A DNA stretch of 64,000 nucleotides. Source: Mumia sp. zg.B17 (lineage in GTDB: Bacteria > Actinomycetota > Actinomycetes > Propionibacteriales > Nocardioidaceae). The translations under genes were made by a program, and so were the position numbers. The DNA lies in the NCBI RefSeq assembly GCF_019550915.1, contig NZ_JAHWCI010000006.1, positions 715,201 to 779,200 of the forward strand, in the 5' to 3' direction. The notes below the pieces were generated by a model. That model saw only the letters and a program-made list of their open reading frames with translations. It was not told where the DNA came from and ran no database searches. This document shows positions 1 to 9,671 of the stretch, one piece after another (within the stretch, counting starts at the first letter, position 1; each line of letters opens with the position of its first letter).

Positions 1-289
1 GAGCGGCGGCGACCACGGCCTCGCCCATCGCGTTCGGGTCGTCGTAGGGGGTGCCGTCAGGGCCGTGGTGGAGGTAGTGGAACTCGCCGACGGCACCGAT
101 CCCCGCCAGCCGCATCTCCGCGTAGGTCGCCACGGCGAGGTCGTGGAGGAGGTCGGGGTCGAGCACGGACGCGACGGCGTACATCCGCTCGCGCCATCCC
201 CAGAACGTCGCACCGCCGACCTCGCGACCGCGCAGGGCGCGGTGGAAGACGTGGCTGTGGCAGTTGGCGAGACCGGGGAAGGTGGTCAC
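1..289 (-). CDS. hutF: Formimidoylglutamate deiminase HutF, partial (runs off left edge)
   Basis: Amidohydrolase-superfamily enzyme expected to deiminate N-formimidoyl-L-glutamate to N-formyl-L-glutamate and ammonia in histidine breakdown. About 96 codons are in the window. The visible part shows PGLANCHSHVFHRALRG, whose HxH is the first metal-binding pair of the family, then GATFWGWRERMYA and GEFHYLHH, all typical of HutF. The only start I can place is a GTG whose last bases overlap the TGA of the upstream amidohydrolase gene (GTGA), implying translational coupling. That start leaves only about 9 residues before the HxH motif, whereas the family usually has 50-60 residues there forming part of a beta-sandwich. 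The gene is therefore either naturally short, mis-started, or has lost its 5' part. The product name is well supported; integrity is uncertain. Confidence 0.85.
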   Translation of the reverse strand, partial: MTTFPGLANCHSHVFHRALRGREVGGATFWGWRERMYAVASVLDPDLLHDLAVATYAEMRLAGIGAVGEFHYLHHGPDGTPYDDPNAMGEAVVAAA

Positions 290-1506
290 GCGAGCTCCCG
301 CACCACGGTCGCCAGGGCGTCGACCCCGGCCGCACAGTCGGCGTCGTCGGCGTGCTCGTCCGGCGAGTGCGAGACGCCGGTGGGGTTGCGCACGAAGAGC
401 ATGGCGGTGGGGACCACGCGGCTCAGCACGCCCGCGTCGTGGCCGGCGCCCGTCGGCAACGACGGCGCCGCGAGCACCGCGGCGAGCCTCTCGCGCAGCG
501 CCGTGTCGAACCCGACCGCGGGGCTCGCAGACTCCACGGTGACCCCCAGTCCCACGCGGGCCTGCGCCGCCGCCGCGCGAGCATCGACGAGGACGGTGTC
601 GATCAGCCGCGCGAGGGCGCCGTCGTCCGGCGCGCGGGCGTCGAGCCAGCCCGACACGCGCGACGGCACGGCGTTGGCCCCGCCCGGCTCGACGACGACC
701 CTTCCGAAGGTCGCCCGCGCCTGGGCGGCGACGGCGCGCGCGGTCGCCGCGACGACGGTGGCGGCGTACGCGGGCATCGGGTCGCGCCGGTCCTCCATCG
801 GGGTGGTCCCGGCATGGTCGGCGCGACCGGAGAAGTCGAGGCGCCAGCGCCCGTGCGGCCAGATCGCCGTCGCGACGCCGACGGCGTCGCCGGAGTGGAC
901 CAGCGCGCGGCCCTGCTCGACGTGGAGCTCGACGAAGGCACCGACACGGTCCAGCCACGCGCTGCGGCCGACCCTGCGCGGGTCGCGGCCACGCGCCCTC
1001 ATCACCTCGGCCAGCGTGCAGCCGTCGACGTCGGTGAGCGCCAGGGCCTTCTCCGGCGCGAGGGTCCCCGCTGCGAGGCGCGAACCGGCGCAGGCGACCC
1101 CGAAGCGTGCGCCCTCCTCGTCGGCGAAGCAGGCCACGGCGATCGGCCGCGACGGGACGAAGCCGTCCCGTCGCAGCTGGTCGAGCGCCGCGAAGGAGGA
1201 CACGACGCCGAGAGGCCCGTCGTACGCGCCGCCGTCGGGCACGGAGTCCAGGTGCGACCCGAGGAGCAGGGCGTCCGCGCCCTCTCCCCCGCTGGCGCCG
1301 TCTCCTCCGCTGGCGCCGGCCCCAAACCAGGCGACCTGGTTGCCGTTGCCGTCCTCCTCGTACGCCATGCCGCGCGCCGCCGCCTCGCCGGCGAACCACT
1401 CGCGCAGCTCCATGTCCGCGTCGTTCCACGCGAAGCGGCGGTAGCCTCCCGTGCGACGGTCGCGGCCGATGCGCTCGATCGCGGCGAGCATGCTCACCGC
1501 GTTCAC
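286..1506 (-). CDS. M20-family amidohydrolase (allantoate/N-carbamoyl-amino-acid hydrolase type), hut operon
   Basis: Binuclear metal-dependent amidase of the M20/AllC group, 406 residues, full length. Visible motifs: [15 protein letters not shown] near residues 83-97 (H85 and D96 as metal ligands), ADEEGARFG near 128-136 (Glu pair), [17 protein letters not shown], and SHSPDEHA near the C-terminus (last His ligand). A small Gly/Ala/Ser-rich insertion ([14 protein letters not shown]) sits near residues 64-77. GTG start, overlapping the hutU stop by GTGA; it also overlaps hutF. The family normally acts on allantoate or N-carbamoyl amino acids. Its place between hutU and hutF, where a deformylase is needed to release glutamate and formate from N-formylglutamate, suggests it acts as the missing HutG-type activity. 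That assignment is inference from context, not from sequence. Confidence 0.85.
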   Translation of the reverse strand: MNAVSMLAAIERIGRDRRTGGYRRFAWNDADMELREWFAGEAAARGMAYEEDGNGNQVAWFGAGASGGDGASGGEGADALLLGSHLDSVPDGGAYDGPLGVVSSFAALDQLRRDGFVPSRPIAVACFADEEGARFGVACAGSRLAAGTLAPEKALALTDVDGCTLAEVMRARGRDPRRVGRSAWLDRVGAFVELHVEQGRALVHSGDAVGVATAIWPHGRWRLDFSGRADHAGTTPMEDRRDPMPAYAATVVAATARAVAAQARATFGRVVVEPGGANAVPSRVSGWLDARAPDDGALARLIDTVLVDARAAAAQARVGLGVTVESASPAVGFDTALRERLAAVLAAPSLPTGAGHDAGVLSRVVPTAMLFVRNPTGVSHSPDEHADDADCAAGVDALATVVRELA

Positions 1507-3176
1507 CCCTCCTCCATCGGGATGCGCACGCCGCGCTCGTGCGCCACCTCGCGCGCCCGGTCGTACCCGGCGTCGACGTGCCGCATCACGCCCGTCCCGG
1601 GATCGTTGGTGAGGACGCGTTCGATCTTCTCGGCGGCGAGGCTGGTCCCGTCGGCGACGACGACCTGACCGGCGTGGATCGAGCGCCCGATGCCGACACC
1701 GCCCCCGTGGTGCAGCGACACCCAGGTCGCGCCCGAGGCGGTGTTGAGCAGGGCGTTGAGCAGCGGCCAGTCCGCGATCGCGTCCGAGCCGTCGGCCATC
1801 GACTCGGTCTCGCGGTACGGAGAAGCGACCGAGCCGGAGTCGAGATGGTCGCGTCCGATCACGACCGGAGCGGTGAGCTCCCCGGAGGCGACCATCTCGT
1901 TGAACCGCAGTCCGGCGCGATGACGCTCGCCGTACCCGAGCCAGCAGATCCTGGCCGGCAGCCCCTCGAAGTGCACCTTCTCCCCCGCCCGGGTGATCCA
2001 GCGGCGGAGGTGCTCGTCCTCAGGAAAGAGGTCGAGGACCGCGCGGTCGGTCGCGGCGATGTCGGCCGGGTCGCCGGACAGCGCGGCCCACCGGAACGGT
2101 CCCTTGCCCTCGCAGAACAACGGGCGGATGTAGGCCGGGACGAAGCCCGGGAAGGCGAACGCACGGTCGTACCCGCCGAGCCTCGCCTCCTCACGGATCG
2201 AGTTTCCGTAGTCGAAGACCTCGGCACCGGCGTCCATGAAGCCGACCATGGCCTCGACGTGGCGGGCCATCGATGCGCGGGCGCGGCGGGTGAACTCCTC
2301 GGGGTCGCGGTCTGCCAGCGTCCTCCAGTCGGCGACGGCGACCCCTTCGGGGAGATAGCTCAAGGGGTCGTGCGCGCTGGTCTGGTCGGTGACCACGTCG
2401 ATGGCGACACCGCGCGCGAGCAGCTCGGGGAACACCGTGGCGGCATTGCCGACCACCCCGACCGAGAGAGGGAGGCGGTCCTTCTTGGCGGCGAGGACGC
2501 GCTCGACCGCCTCGTCGAGGTCACGGGTGTGCTCGTCGAGGTAGCCGTGCTCGACCCGCCGCACGAGCCGCGACTCGTCCACGTCGACCACGAGCGCCAC
2601 GCCCTCGTTCATGGTGACCGCGAGGGGCTGGGCGCCTCCCATGCCGCCGCAACCCGCGGTCAGGGTCAGGGTCCCGGCGAGGCTGGGCTGATCGAGCCGG
2701 CCGGACGCATGGAGCGTGCGCGCCACGGCGCCGAACGTCTCGTACGTGCCCTGGAGGATGCCCTGGGTCCCGATGTAGATCCACGAGCCCGCGGTCATCT
2801 GGCCGTACATCGTGAGCCCTTCGGCCTCGAGTCGCCGGAACTCCGGCCAGGTCGCCCAGTCACCGACGAGGTTGGAGTTGGCGATGAGGACGCGCGGTGC
2901 CCACGCGTGGGTACGAAACACGCCCACGGGCTTGCCGGACTGCACCAGCAGCGTCTCGTCGTCGGCGAGGGTGCGCAGGGCGTCCACGATCGCGTCGTAC
3001 GCCGCCCAGCTCCGGGCGGCGCGTCCCGTACCGCCGTAGACGACGAGGTCCTCCGGGCGCTCGGCGACGTCGGGGTCGAGGTTGTTCATGAGCATCCGCA
3101 GCGGAGCCTCGGTCTGCCACGAGCGGGCGGTGAGGGTGGTCCCTCGGGCCGCCCGTACGGGTGGGTGCGTGCTCAT
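1503..3176 (-). CDS. hutU: Urocanate hydratase HutU
   Basis: Cytosolic NAD+-dependent enzyme that hydrates urocanate to 4-imidazolone-5-propionate, step two of histidine degradation. The 557-residue length matches the family. Signature stretches: [13 protein letters not shown] near 46-57, [20 protein letters not shown] near 125-144, and [10 protein letters not shown] with the active-site cysteine at C411, which corresponds to Cys410 of the Pseudomonas putida enzyme. The ATG start overlaps the hutH stop (ATGA), and the 3' end overlaps the amidohydrolase gene (GTGA), so it is the second gene of a tightly coupled minus-strand operon. No damaged motif was seen. Confidence 0.97.
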   Translation of the reverse strand: MSTHPPVRAARGTTLTARSWQTEAPLRMLMNNLDPDVAERPEDLVVYGGTGRAARSWAAYDAIVDALRTLADDETLLVQSGKPVGVFRTHAWAPRVLIANSNLVGDWATWPEFRRLEAEGLTMYGQMTAGSWIYIGTQGILQGTYETFGAVARTLHASGRLDQPSLAGTLTLTAGCGGMGGAQPLAVTMNEGVALVVDVDESRLVRRVEHGYLDEHTRDLDEAVERVLAAKKDRLPLSVGVVGNAATVFPELLARGVAIDVVTDQTSAHDPLSYLPEGVAVADWRTLADRDPEEFTRRARASMARHVEAMVGFMDAGAEVFDYGNSIREEARLGGYDRAFAFPGFVPAYIRPLFCEGKGPFRWAALSGDPADIAATDRAVLDLFPEDEHLRRWITRAGEKVHFEGLPARICWLGYGERHRAGLRFNEMVASGELTAPVVIGRDHLDSGSVASPYRETESMADGSDAIADWPLLNALLNTASGATWVSLHHGGGVGIGRSIHAGQVVVADGTSLAAEKIERVLTNDPGTGVMRHVDAGYDRAREVAHERGVRIPMEEG

Positions 3177-4777
3177 CGTGGTGCCTCCTGTGTCGGTCCC
3201 GTCCCCGATGTGTGCACGTCATCAGGGTTTTCGGTACCGGATTCCGTGACCAGCTGCACAAATCGGGGACGGAGCGCGCCGCTGCGTACGAGGGCCACCG
3301 CCGCGTCGATCTCGGGGGCGAGGAAGCGGTCGGGACCGGGCCCGGGGACGTGCTCGCGCAGCAGCCCGACCGCGGCGCCGGTCGACGCGGCCGGGGCGAG
3401 CGGCGCGCGCAGATCGATCCCGCGCGCCGCGACCATCACCTCGATCGCCAGCACCCGGGTCAGCGCGTCGACCGCACGGCGGAGCTTGCGCGCCGCCGAC
3501 CACCCCAGCGAGACGTGGTCCTCCTGCATGGCGCTGGACGGGATCGAGTCGACACTGGCCGGTACGGCGAGGCGCTTGAGCTCGGCGACCAGGGCGGCCT
3601 GCGTGTACTGCGCGATCATCGCCCCGGAGTCGACGCCGGGGTCGTCGGCGAGGAAGGGGGGCAGCCCGCGGCTGCGCGCCACGTCGAGGAACCGGTCCGT
3701 ACGCCGCTCGCTGATGCCCGCGACGTCCGCGACCGCGATCGCCAGGAAGTCGAGGACGTAGGCGAGAGGCGCGCCGTGGAAGTTGCCGTGCGACGAGACC
3801 GTCCCGTCCGGCAGCACCGACGGGTTGTCGATCGCCGACGCGAGCTCGCGCTCCGCCACGGTCGCCGCGTGGTCGACCGTGTCACGGGCGGCTCCGTGGA
3901 CCTGGGGGGTGCAGCGCAACGAGTACGCGTCCTGGACCACGCCGTCGCCGTGCCGGTGGCTCGCCACGATCTCCGAGCCGGCCAGCAGTGCTTGGAGGTG
4001 CGCTGCCGACGTCGCCTGACCCGGATGCGGCCGCAGGGCCATCAGCTCCTTGGCGAAGACCCGGTCGGTCCCGAGCTGGCCCTCGACGCTCATCGCCGCA
4101 GCGAGGTCGGCGGTGTCGAGCAGCATCCGCAGGTCGTGCAGCGCAAGGACGAGCATGCCGAGCATCCCGTCGGTGCCGTTGATGAGGGCGAGGCCCTCCT
4201 TCTCGGCGAGGACGACCGGGGTGAGCCCGTGGTCGCGGAGCGCCTCGGCCGCAGGGCGTACGGCACCGTCGCCCGTGCTGCGGTCCACCACCTCGCCCTC
4301 TCCCGTGACGGCCAGCGCGCAGTGCGCGAGGGGCGCGAGGTCGCCCGAGCAGCCGAGGCTGCCGTACTCGCGGACGACCGGCGTCAGGTGGGCGTTCAGG
4401 AGTGCGGCGTATGCGTCCGCGGTCTCGAGCCGGACACCGGTCCGGCCGGTGGCCATGGTCGAGAGACGCAGGAGCATGAGCGCCCGGACGACCTCGTCCT
4501 CGACCCGCGGTCCTGTGCCGGCCGCGTGGGAGCGGATCAGGCTGCGCTGGAGCTGCGTACGCCGGTCGGCCGGGATGTGCCGCGTGGCGAGAGCGCCGAA
4601 GCCGGTCGAGACGCCGTAGACCGGCTCGTCGGACGCAGCGAGCGCCTCCACATGGGTACGGGCGGTCTTGATCGCCGTGCGGGCGTCCTCGGACAGCACC
4701 GCGCGGGCTCCCTCGCGGGCCACGGCGACGACCTCCCCGGGTGCGAGCGGCCCGGGACCGACGATGACGGTGTGCAT
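3173..4777 (-). CDS. hutH: Histidine ammonia-lyase HutH
   Basis: First enzyme of histidine catabolism: removes ammonia from L-histidine to give urocanate. 534 residues, a normal family length. The electrophilic MIO cofactor forms by cyclisation of a tripeptide in the segment [14 protein letters not shown]; here the tripeptide is Cys143-Ser144-Gly145 rather than the textbook Ala-Ser-Gly. As far as I know the Cys form is usual in actinobacterial enzymes. The conserved Tyr of [11 protein letters not shown] is near residue 54. First gene of the hut operon, with an ATG start and an 80-base divergent gap to the IclR gene holding a candidate operator. Downstream coupling to hutU is by ATGA. Induction by histidine or urocanate through the IclR protein is likely but inferred. 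Confidence 0.97.
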   Translation of the reverse strand: MHTVIVGPGPLAPGEVVAVAREGARAVLSEDARTAIKTARTHVEALAASDEPVYGVSTGFGALATRHIPADRRTQLQRSLIRSHAAGTGPRVEDEVVRALMLLRLSTMATGRTGVRLETADAYAALLNAHLTPVVREYGSLGCSGDLAPLAHCALAVTGEGEVVDRSTGDGAVRPAAEALRDHGLTPVVLAEKEGLALINGTDGMLGMLVLALHDLRMLLDTADLAAAMSVEGQLGTDRVFAKELMALRPHPGQATSAAHLQALLAGSEIVASHRHGDGVVQDAYSLRCTPQVHGAARDTVDHAATVAERELASAIDNPSVLPDGTVSSHGNFHGAPLAYVLDFLAIAVADVAGISERRTDRFLDVARSRGLPPFLADDPGVDSGAMIAQYTQAALVAELKRLAVPASVDSIPSSAMQEDHVSLGWSAARKLRRAVDALTRVLAIEVMVAARGIDLRAPLAPAASTGAAVGLLREHVPGPGPDRFLAPEIDAAVALVRSGALRPRFVQLVTESGTENPDDVHTSGTGPTQEAPR

Positions 4778-4832
4778 GGGTCCATTGCACGGGGCGACGG
4801 CAGACGGCCGCTACGGCGTCACGCGCACCGAC

Positions 4833-4848
4833 GTCTCGGATACGAGAC
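4833..4848. promoter_or_regulatory. Candidate operator in hutH/IclR divergent region
   Basis: A perfect inverted repeat, GTCTCG-GATA-CGAGAC, lies 55 bases upstream of the hutH start and 10 bases before the GTG start of the divergent IclR gene. Size and symmetry suit an IclR dimer site controlling both directions. No binding data; the assignment rests on position and symmetry. Confidence 0.5.
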
Positions 4849-4857
4849 ACTAGCCAG

Positions 4858-5607
4858 GTGACTCGTCCGGTCCCGGCCGCCACCGCCACCCTGCGCGTGC
4901 TGCGCTTCCTGTCGGGCCAGCCCGTGCCCCTCCCTGCCAGCCGGATCGCCGCTGAGATCGGGCTCCCCCGTTCGTCGGCCTACCATCTGCTCGCCGCGAT
5001 GGCGGAGGAGGACTTCGTCGTCCACTACCCCGACGACCGCACGTGGGGGCTCGGGATCGGCGCGTGGGAGGTCGGGCTCGCCTTCGCCCAGCAGGAGCCG
5101 CTCGCCCGCCTGGCCCGCGTCCCGCTGGCACGGCTGGTCGACGCGCTCGGCCAGTCGGCGCATCTCGCCGTGCTCCACGGGTCGGACGTCCTGTACGTCC
5201 TCGAGGAGCGCGCTCGGGGTCGGCCGTCGCTGGTGACCGACGTCGGCGTACGGCTGCCGGCGCACCTGACCGCGTCCGGACGGGCGATCCTCGCGTCCCT
5301 GGCGCGCCCGCAGGTCCGTGCGCTCTATCCCGACGCGTCGGCGTTCGTCAGCCGTACCGACGTCGGCCCGCGCACGCCGACCCAGCTGCGCAACCTACTC
5401 GGCACGACCCGCCGACGGGGCCACGCCACGGAGGACGGCGAGGTGACGCCAGGGTTCCGGTCCGTCGCCGTCGCGCTCACCGGCCCCTCCGTCCGTGCCG
5501 CGGTCGCCGTCACCTGGGAGTCGGCGGCGGACGTGACCGACGGCGCGGTCGTCACCGCCGTGCGCGCCACCGCCGACACCCTCGACCGCCGTCTCCACGC
5601 ACGCTGA
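4858..5607 (+). CDS. IclR-family transcriptional regulator of the hut operon
   Basis: 249-residue DNA-binding regulator. The N-terminal winged helix-turn-helix is visible as ATLRVLRFLSGQ followed by IAAEIGLPRSSAYHLLAAM. The rest is the IclR effector domain, with LGQSAHLAVLHGSDVLYV and LTASGRAILASL as typical segments. It is transcribed away from hutH across an 80-base region with a perfect inverted repeat, the usual arrangement of a local regulator. The GTG start was chosen because the homologous N-terminus begins there; a weak CCAGG lies just upstream. Repressor or activator, and ligand (urocanate or a later intermediate), cannot be told from sequence. Confidence 0.88.
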   Translation: MTRPVPAATATLRVLRFLSGQPVPLPASRIAAEIGLPRSSAYHLLAAMAEEDFVVHYPDDRTWGLGIGAWEVGLAFAQQEPLARLARVPLARLVDALGQSAHLAVLHGSDVLYVLEERARGRPSLVTDVGVRLPAHLTASGRAILASLARPQVRALYPDASAFVSRTDVGPRTPTQLRNLLGTTRRRGHATEDGEVTPGFRSVAVALTGPSVRAAVAVTWESAADVTDGAVVTAVRATADTLDRRLHAR

Positions 5608-5615
5608 GCGACGTC

Positions 5616-6143
5616 CTACTGGCCCGTGCGGCCGTCGATGCACTCGCGGAGCAGATCGGCGTGGCCGATATGCCTGGCGTACTCCTCGATCATGTGCACC
5701 AGCACCTCCCGCAGCGCGATCTCGCCACGCTCGGTGTTGCGCGCGATCACACCGAGATCGTCGGCCGCCTCGACGAACGTCTCCGCGTAGTTGACCTCGT
5801 CCTCCCACCGCCGCCACGCGTCGGCCACGACCTCCTCGTCGGCGACCGCACCGTTGAAGTCCGCGTCGCGGTCCTCCGCCGTGCGGTAGTGACGCGGCAC
5901 GTCCTCACCGGCGAGGACCTGCCGGAACCACGTCCGCTCCACGTCAGCCATGTGCCGGACCAGACCGAGCAGCGACATCGACGACGGGGGGACCGACCGG
6001 CGCGCCATCTGCTCGGCGTCGAGCCCCTCACACTTCATCGGCAGCGTCAGCCGGTAGACCCGGAGGTATTCGAGCAACGTCGCCCGCTCGCCGACGGGCA
6101 GGGCGTCGCTCTCGCGAGGGTCGTCCTGCCTGTCCATCCACAT
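5616..6143 (-). CDS. DinB-fold protein (DUF664-like)
   Basis: A 175-residue protein of the DinB/DUF664 four-helix-bundle group, a fold shared with mycothiol-dependent enzymes. Seen: LGLVRHMADVERTWFRQVL near 60-80 and EVLVHMIEEYARHIGHADLLRECIDG at the C-terminus, which supply the His residues that typically bind a metal ion (HM...H..H pattern). ATG start at MWMDRQDDPR; a longer frame upstream runs into the neighbouring gene and looks non-coding. It sits 52 bases downstream of the VWA gene on the same strand, with a strong hairpin between, so it may be transcribed separately. It converges with the IclR gene (8-base gap). Substrate unknown. Confidence 0.8.
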   Translation of the reverse strand: MWMDRQDDPRESDALPVGERATLLEYLRVYRLTLPMKCEGLDAEQMARRSVPPSSMSLLGLVRHMADVERTWFRQVLAGEDVPRHYRTAEDRDADFNGAVADEEVVADAWRRWEDEVNYAETFVEAADDLGVIARNTERGEIALREVLVHMIEEYARHIGHADLLRECIDGRTGQ

Positions 6144-6147
6144 GTCC

Positions 6148-6183
6148 GGAGACTGTCGTTGGTTGCTCACCCCGACAGTCTCC
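6148..6183. terminator. Perfect 11-bp inverted repeat between VWA and DinB genes
   Basis: GGAGACTGTCG and its exact complement are separated by 14 bases, starting 13 bases past the TAG of the VWA gene on the minus strand. There is no T-run, so it may be a stabilising or weak terminator hairpin. It also lies just upstream of the DinB-fold start, so an operator role is possible. Confidence 0.5.
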
Positions 6184-6195
6184 ACGGTCGACGGC

Positions 6196-8214
6196 CTACT
6201 CGTCGACCCAGTAGCCACGCCCCCCGAACCATCCTCCGTACGAGCCACCGTCGTACGACGAGCTGCCGCGCGATCCGAGATAGCTGTCCACGACCGCGAC
6301 GCCGAGGTCGTCGAGCTCGGGCGCGACGACTCGCCCGTCGACGCGACGCGCCATCTGCTCGATGAACCTCGCGAGGCCGGGGTCGTCCCCGAGCCGGAAG
6401 AACGTCGTCTGGGCCCCGAAGCGGCCGACGTCGTCGAGCGCCTTGACGGTCACCGCCACTGTCCGTGGTGCCGGCGGGTACGAGAAGAAGACCTCGCCGT
6501 CCTGCTCCAGGTGCGACGTCGGCTCGCCGTCGGTCACGATCAGCAGCACGGGCTGGGCGTTGGGGTGCTTGCGGAAGTGGCGGCTCGCGAGCATCAGCGC
6601 GTGGTGCAGGTTGGTGCCCTTGTCCCACTTGGCGTCGAGCGCGGTGAGCTGGTCGATCTCCATCACCTCGGCGTACGGCCCGAAGCCGACCAGCTGCAGG
6701 TGGTCGCCGCGGAACCGGCTCTGGATCAACGTGTGGAGAGCGAGCGCCGTCCGCTTCATCGGCACCCAGCGGCCGTCCATCGCCATCGAGAAGGACGTGT
6801 CGACGAGCAGCGCCACCGCCGCCTGCGTCCGCGCCTCGGTCTCGCTGACCTCGACGTCACCGATGTCGAGGCGAACGCCGCCGCGTGGGTCGCGGCCCTC
6901 GGACGCCGTCCGGGCGACGGCGTTGGTCACAGTGCGCGTGACGTCCCACGGCTCGGTGTCGCCGAACGCCCACTCGCGCGTCGCCCCCGACATCTCGCCC
7001 GCGGCGCCGGCCCGGCGTACGTCGCGGGCACCCTGGCGACCCGACATCCGCTGGGAGACGTCGCGCAGGAGCGACTTCCCGAGCTGACGGATCGCCTTGG
7101 GCGACAGCCGCAGAGCGCCGTCGGTCCCCCGCTTGAGGGCGCCGCTGTCACGCAGCGCCCGCTCGAGGTCGGTGAGCGTGCGCGCGTCGACCGCCGCCTC
7201 CTCACCGAGGTGCCGCTCCAGCGCATCGAGGTCGATGTCACTCATCCGCGCCCCCGGGTAGGCCTGCGACAGCTGCTCGCCGAGCGCGTCCAGAGCGGCG
7301 ATCTCCTGCAGGACGCCGGTGCCGTCCCCGAGCCCGAGGCCCTGGTCGCCGCCGAACTCCTCGGAGCCCGACCAGTCCTCGCCGGGCCGTAGCGCCTGGA
7401 GGTTGGCGTCGAGCTGCCCGAGCGCCTCCTGGAGGTCGGGGCTGCCGAAGGCGTTCGCCGACAGCGCCATCAGCTCCTCGCGCTGCTCCGCAGTCATCGA
7501 GCCGAGCATCCGCTGCGCGGCAGCCGCCCGCGCGGCCAGCGAGTCGATCAGCTCCTCGACCGTCTCCGGGTTCTCCGGGAAGAAGTCGCCGTGGCGCTCC
7601 ATGAACTCGGCGAACTGGTCGTCGGTGTCCTCACCGCGACGGTGCGCCGCGAGGAGGTCGTTGAGATCGCCGATCATCTGCGCGACCCGGGCGCGGTCCT
7701 CGTCGGTCGCGCTCTCGAGCGCCTGCTTCATGCCGGCGAAGTGCTGATCGAGGAGCTCACGACCGAGCAGGTCCTTGATCCGCTCGTAGTCCTCGCGCGC
7801 CTGCGTGCTGCGCCACTGGTAGTCCGAGAGCTCCGAGACCGCCGCTGCGGTGGACGGCGGCAGGTCCTGGATCCGCATCTCCGCGAACCGGGCGTCGTCG
7901 TCCAGGTCACGAGCGAGCTGCTTGCGCTCCTCGAGAACCGCACGGTCGAGGAGCTCACGCGCCTCACGCAGCGTGCCGTCGAGGTCGTGGCGGTCGAGGA
8001 GGTCACGTCGGCGCTGGGCGACACGTCGCGCCAGGTCGTCGAGCCCGGCCTGACCGTTCGTGCCGCGCCGCAACACCTCGCGCACCGCACGCTCCGGCGA
8101 CGACCCCGCCATGACGTCCTCACCGATGGCGTCGAGCGCCTCCCCGAGGTCCACCGGGGGCGCCAGCGGGTCTCCGCCGGTGTAACGCCCGTACGAGCTG
8201 CCGCGCCTGGTCAT
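6196..8214 (-). CDS. VWA-domain protein, partner of MoxR-like AAA+ ATPase
   Basis: 672-residue cytoplasmic protein. The first ~450 residues are charged and mostly helical (many Glu/Asp/Arg, several coiled-coil-like stretches, e.g. 60-120 and 140-250). A von Willebrand factor A domain follows from about residue 465 with an intact MIDAS start, DTSFS at 472-476, a later TDGEPTSH and a conserved Thr in KGTNLHHAL. The tail is Gly/Ser/Tyr-rich (GSYGGWFGGRGYW). Its ATG overlaps the stop of the ATPase gene (ATGA). MoxR-VWA pairs act as metal-insertion or complex-assembly chaperones; which client this pair serves cannot be read here. No signal peptide. Confidence 0.88.
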   Translation of the reverse strand: MTRRGSSYGRYTGGDPLAPPVDLGEALDAIGEDVMAGSSPERAVREVLRRGTNGQAGLDDLARRVAQRRRDLLDRHDLDGTLREARELLDRAVLEERKQLARDLDDDARFAEMRIQDLPPSTAAAVSELSDYQWRSTQAREDYERIKDLLGRELLDQHFAGMKQALESATDEDRARVAQMIGDLNDLLAAHRRGEDTDDQFAEFMERHGDFFPENPETVEELIDSLAARAAAAQRMLGSMTAEQREELMALSANAFGSPDLQEALGQLDANLQALRPGEDWSGSEEFGGDQGLGLGDGTGVLQEIAALDALGEQLSQAYPGARMSDIDLDALERHLGEEAAVDARTLTDLERALRDSGALKRGTDGALRLSPKAIRQLGKSLLRDVSQRMSGRQGARDVRRAGAAGEMSGATREWAFGDTEPWDVTRTVTNAVARTASEGRDPRGGVRLDIGDVEVSETEARTQAAVALLVDTSFSMAMDGRWVPMKRTALALHTLIQSRFRGDHLQLVGFGPYAEVMEIDQLTALDAKWDKGTNLHHALMLASRHFRKHPNAQPVLLIVTDGEPTSHLEQDGEVFFSYPPAPRTVAVTVKALDDVGRFGAQTTFFRLGDDPGLARFIEQMARRVDGRVVAPELDDLGVAVVDSYLGSRGSSSYDGGSYGGWFGGRGYWVDE

Positions 8215-9596
8215 CCGTACACCGTCTCGCCTCCGGCGGAGTCCTTCCCGATCCGGCGAGCGAGGAACAGCCCTTCGAGGGCCAGCTCCATCGCGCTCGC
8301 CCGCTCTCCGTCGTCGGCCGCCGCCCCCAGGCGATCCATCACCTCGTCGTACAGCTCCGACTCACCGAGGACCGGCAGGCCCGCCAAGACGTCCGAGGCC
8401 GCGACCTGCTCACCTGTCATCACGGTCGCACCGGCCGCGAACGCCTCGACCAGGAGGGCGAAGTCGATGCCGCGCAGGCGGTGCCGCACGGTCTCCGCCG
8501 TCGCCGTCCGGAGGACGTGGTCCAGGATCTCCCGCTCACGACCCTCCTCGCCGGTCTCGAACTCGATCTTGCCGCCGAGCACGTCGACCGCGGTCTCGAG
8601 GTCGACCACGCGGGCGACCGCGGTGGCCTCTCCCTGGATCGTCGCGCGGTGCAGCGCCGACGCCGCGACGGTCTCAGCGCCGGCGATCGAGAACCGGGCC
8701 GAGACCCCCGACCGCTGGTCGACGGCGTTCGACTCGCGCAACGACCGTGTGAAACGGGCCAGGATCTCCAGGAGGAAGTCAGGAACCGTCGCGACGAAAT
8801 GCGCCTCCTGCTTGACGACGGCGATCTCGTCCTCGAGCTCGAGCGGGTAGTGGGTACGGATCTCCGCGCCGAAGCGGTCCTTCAAGGGCGTGATGATGCG
8901 TCCGCGGTTGGTGTAGTCCTCAGGGTTGGCGGTGGCCAGCACGAGGACGTCGAGCGGCAGGCGCAGCACATAGCCGCGGATCTGCACGTCGCGCTCCTCC
9001 ATCACGTTGAGCATCGCGACCTGGATCCGCTCCGCCAGGTCGGGAAGCTCGTTGATCGCGACGACGCCGCGGTGCGAGCGCGGGACGAGGCCGAAGTGGA
9101 TGGTCTCCGGGTCGCCGAGCGACCGGCCCTCGGCCACCTTCATGGGGTCGACGTCGCCGATCAGGTCGGCGACGCTCGTGTCGGGGGTCGCGAGCTTCTC
9201 GGCGTACCGCTCGTCGCGGTGCCGCCACGCGACCGGCAGCGCATCGCCCAGCTCGGCGGCCCGCCGGCGGGAGGCCGGGGTGATGGGCTCGTACGGATGC
9301 TCGCCGAGCTCTGACCCGTCGATGACCGGGGTCCACTCGTCGAGCAGGCCGACCAGCGTCCGCAGAAGGCGGGTCTTGCCCTGTCCACGCTCACCGAGCA
9401 GGACGACGTCGTGCCCGGCGATGAGCGCGCGCTCGAGCTGAGGGAGCACCGTGTCCTCGAGACCGTGCAGGCCGGGCCACGGGTCGCGCCCCTCGCCGAG
9501 CGCGGCGAGGAGGTTGTCACGGACCTCCTCGCGGACGGACTTCTGGACGTGGCCGGCGGCGCGCAGCTCACCGACGGTGGAAGGAGAGGCGTTCAC
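8211..9596 (-). CDS. MoxR/Mg-chelatase ChlI-like AAA+ ATPase
   Basis: 461-residue ATPase with Walker A GERGQGKT at 68-75, a Walker B region in GVVAINELPDL, and the ELPDLAERIQVAMLNVMEERDVQIRG segment typical of the Mg-chelatase/MoxR clade, followed by the sensor-1 stretch LVLATANPEDYTN and GRIITPLKDRFGAEIRTHYP. GTG start. It is first of a two-gene unit with the VWA protein, joined by an ATGA overlap. Hexameric remodelling of a target together with the VWA partner is the expected mechanism for this family; the target is unknown. Context (APC permease and lysX upstream, DinB downstream) does not identify one. Confidence 0.9.
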   Translation of the reverse strand: MNASPSTVGELRAAGHVQKSVREEVRDNLLAALGEGRDPWPGLHGLEDTVLPQLERALIAGHDVVLLGERGQGKTRLLRTLVGLLDEWTPVIDGSELGEHPYEPITPASRRRAAELGDALPVAWRHRDERYAEKLATPDTSVADLIGDVDPMKVAEGRSLGDPETIHFGLVPRSHRGVVAINELPDLAERIQVAMLNVMEERDVQIRGYVLRLPLDVLVLATANPEDYTNRGRIITPLKDRFGAEIRTHYPLELEDEIAVVKQEAHFVATVPDFLLEILARFTRSLRESNAVDQRSGVSARFSIAGAETVAASALHRATIQGEATAVARVVDLETAVDVLGGKIEFETGEEGREREILDHVLRTATAETVRHRLRGIDFALLVEAFAAGATVMTGEQVAASDVLAGLPVLGESELYDEVMDRLGAAADDGERASAMELALEGLFLARRIGKDSAGGETVYG

Positions 9597-9671
9597 GTCT
9601 CCACGCTAGTCCGGGACCCCAGGATCCACCGACGACGTTTCGCTGAGCGCAGACAGAGGAGGCCCAGCGCG

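Noticed and set aside
1264..1316. Gly/Ala/Ser repeat in the M20 amidohydrolase as a frameshift site
   Set aside because: The frame stays open through it and motifs before and after are in one frame, so it is a low-complexity loop.
1107..3761. Long plus-strand open frame across the hut genes
   Set aside because: It is Arg/Pro/Gly-rich and lies antisense to hutH, hutU and the amidohydrolase, which have clear family motifs. High GC keeps such frames open by chance.
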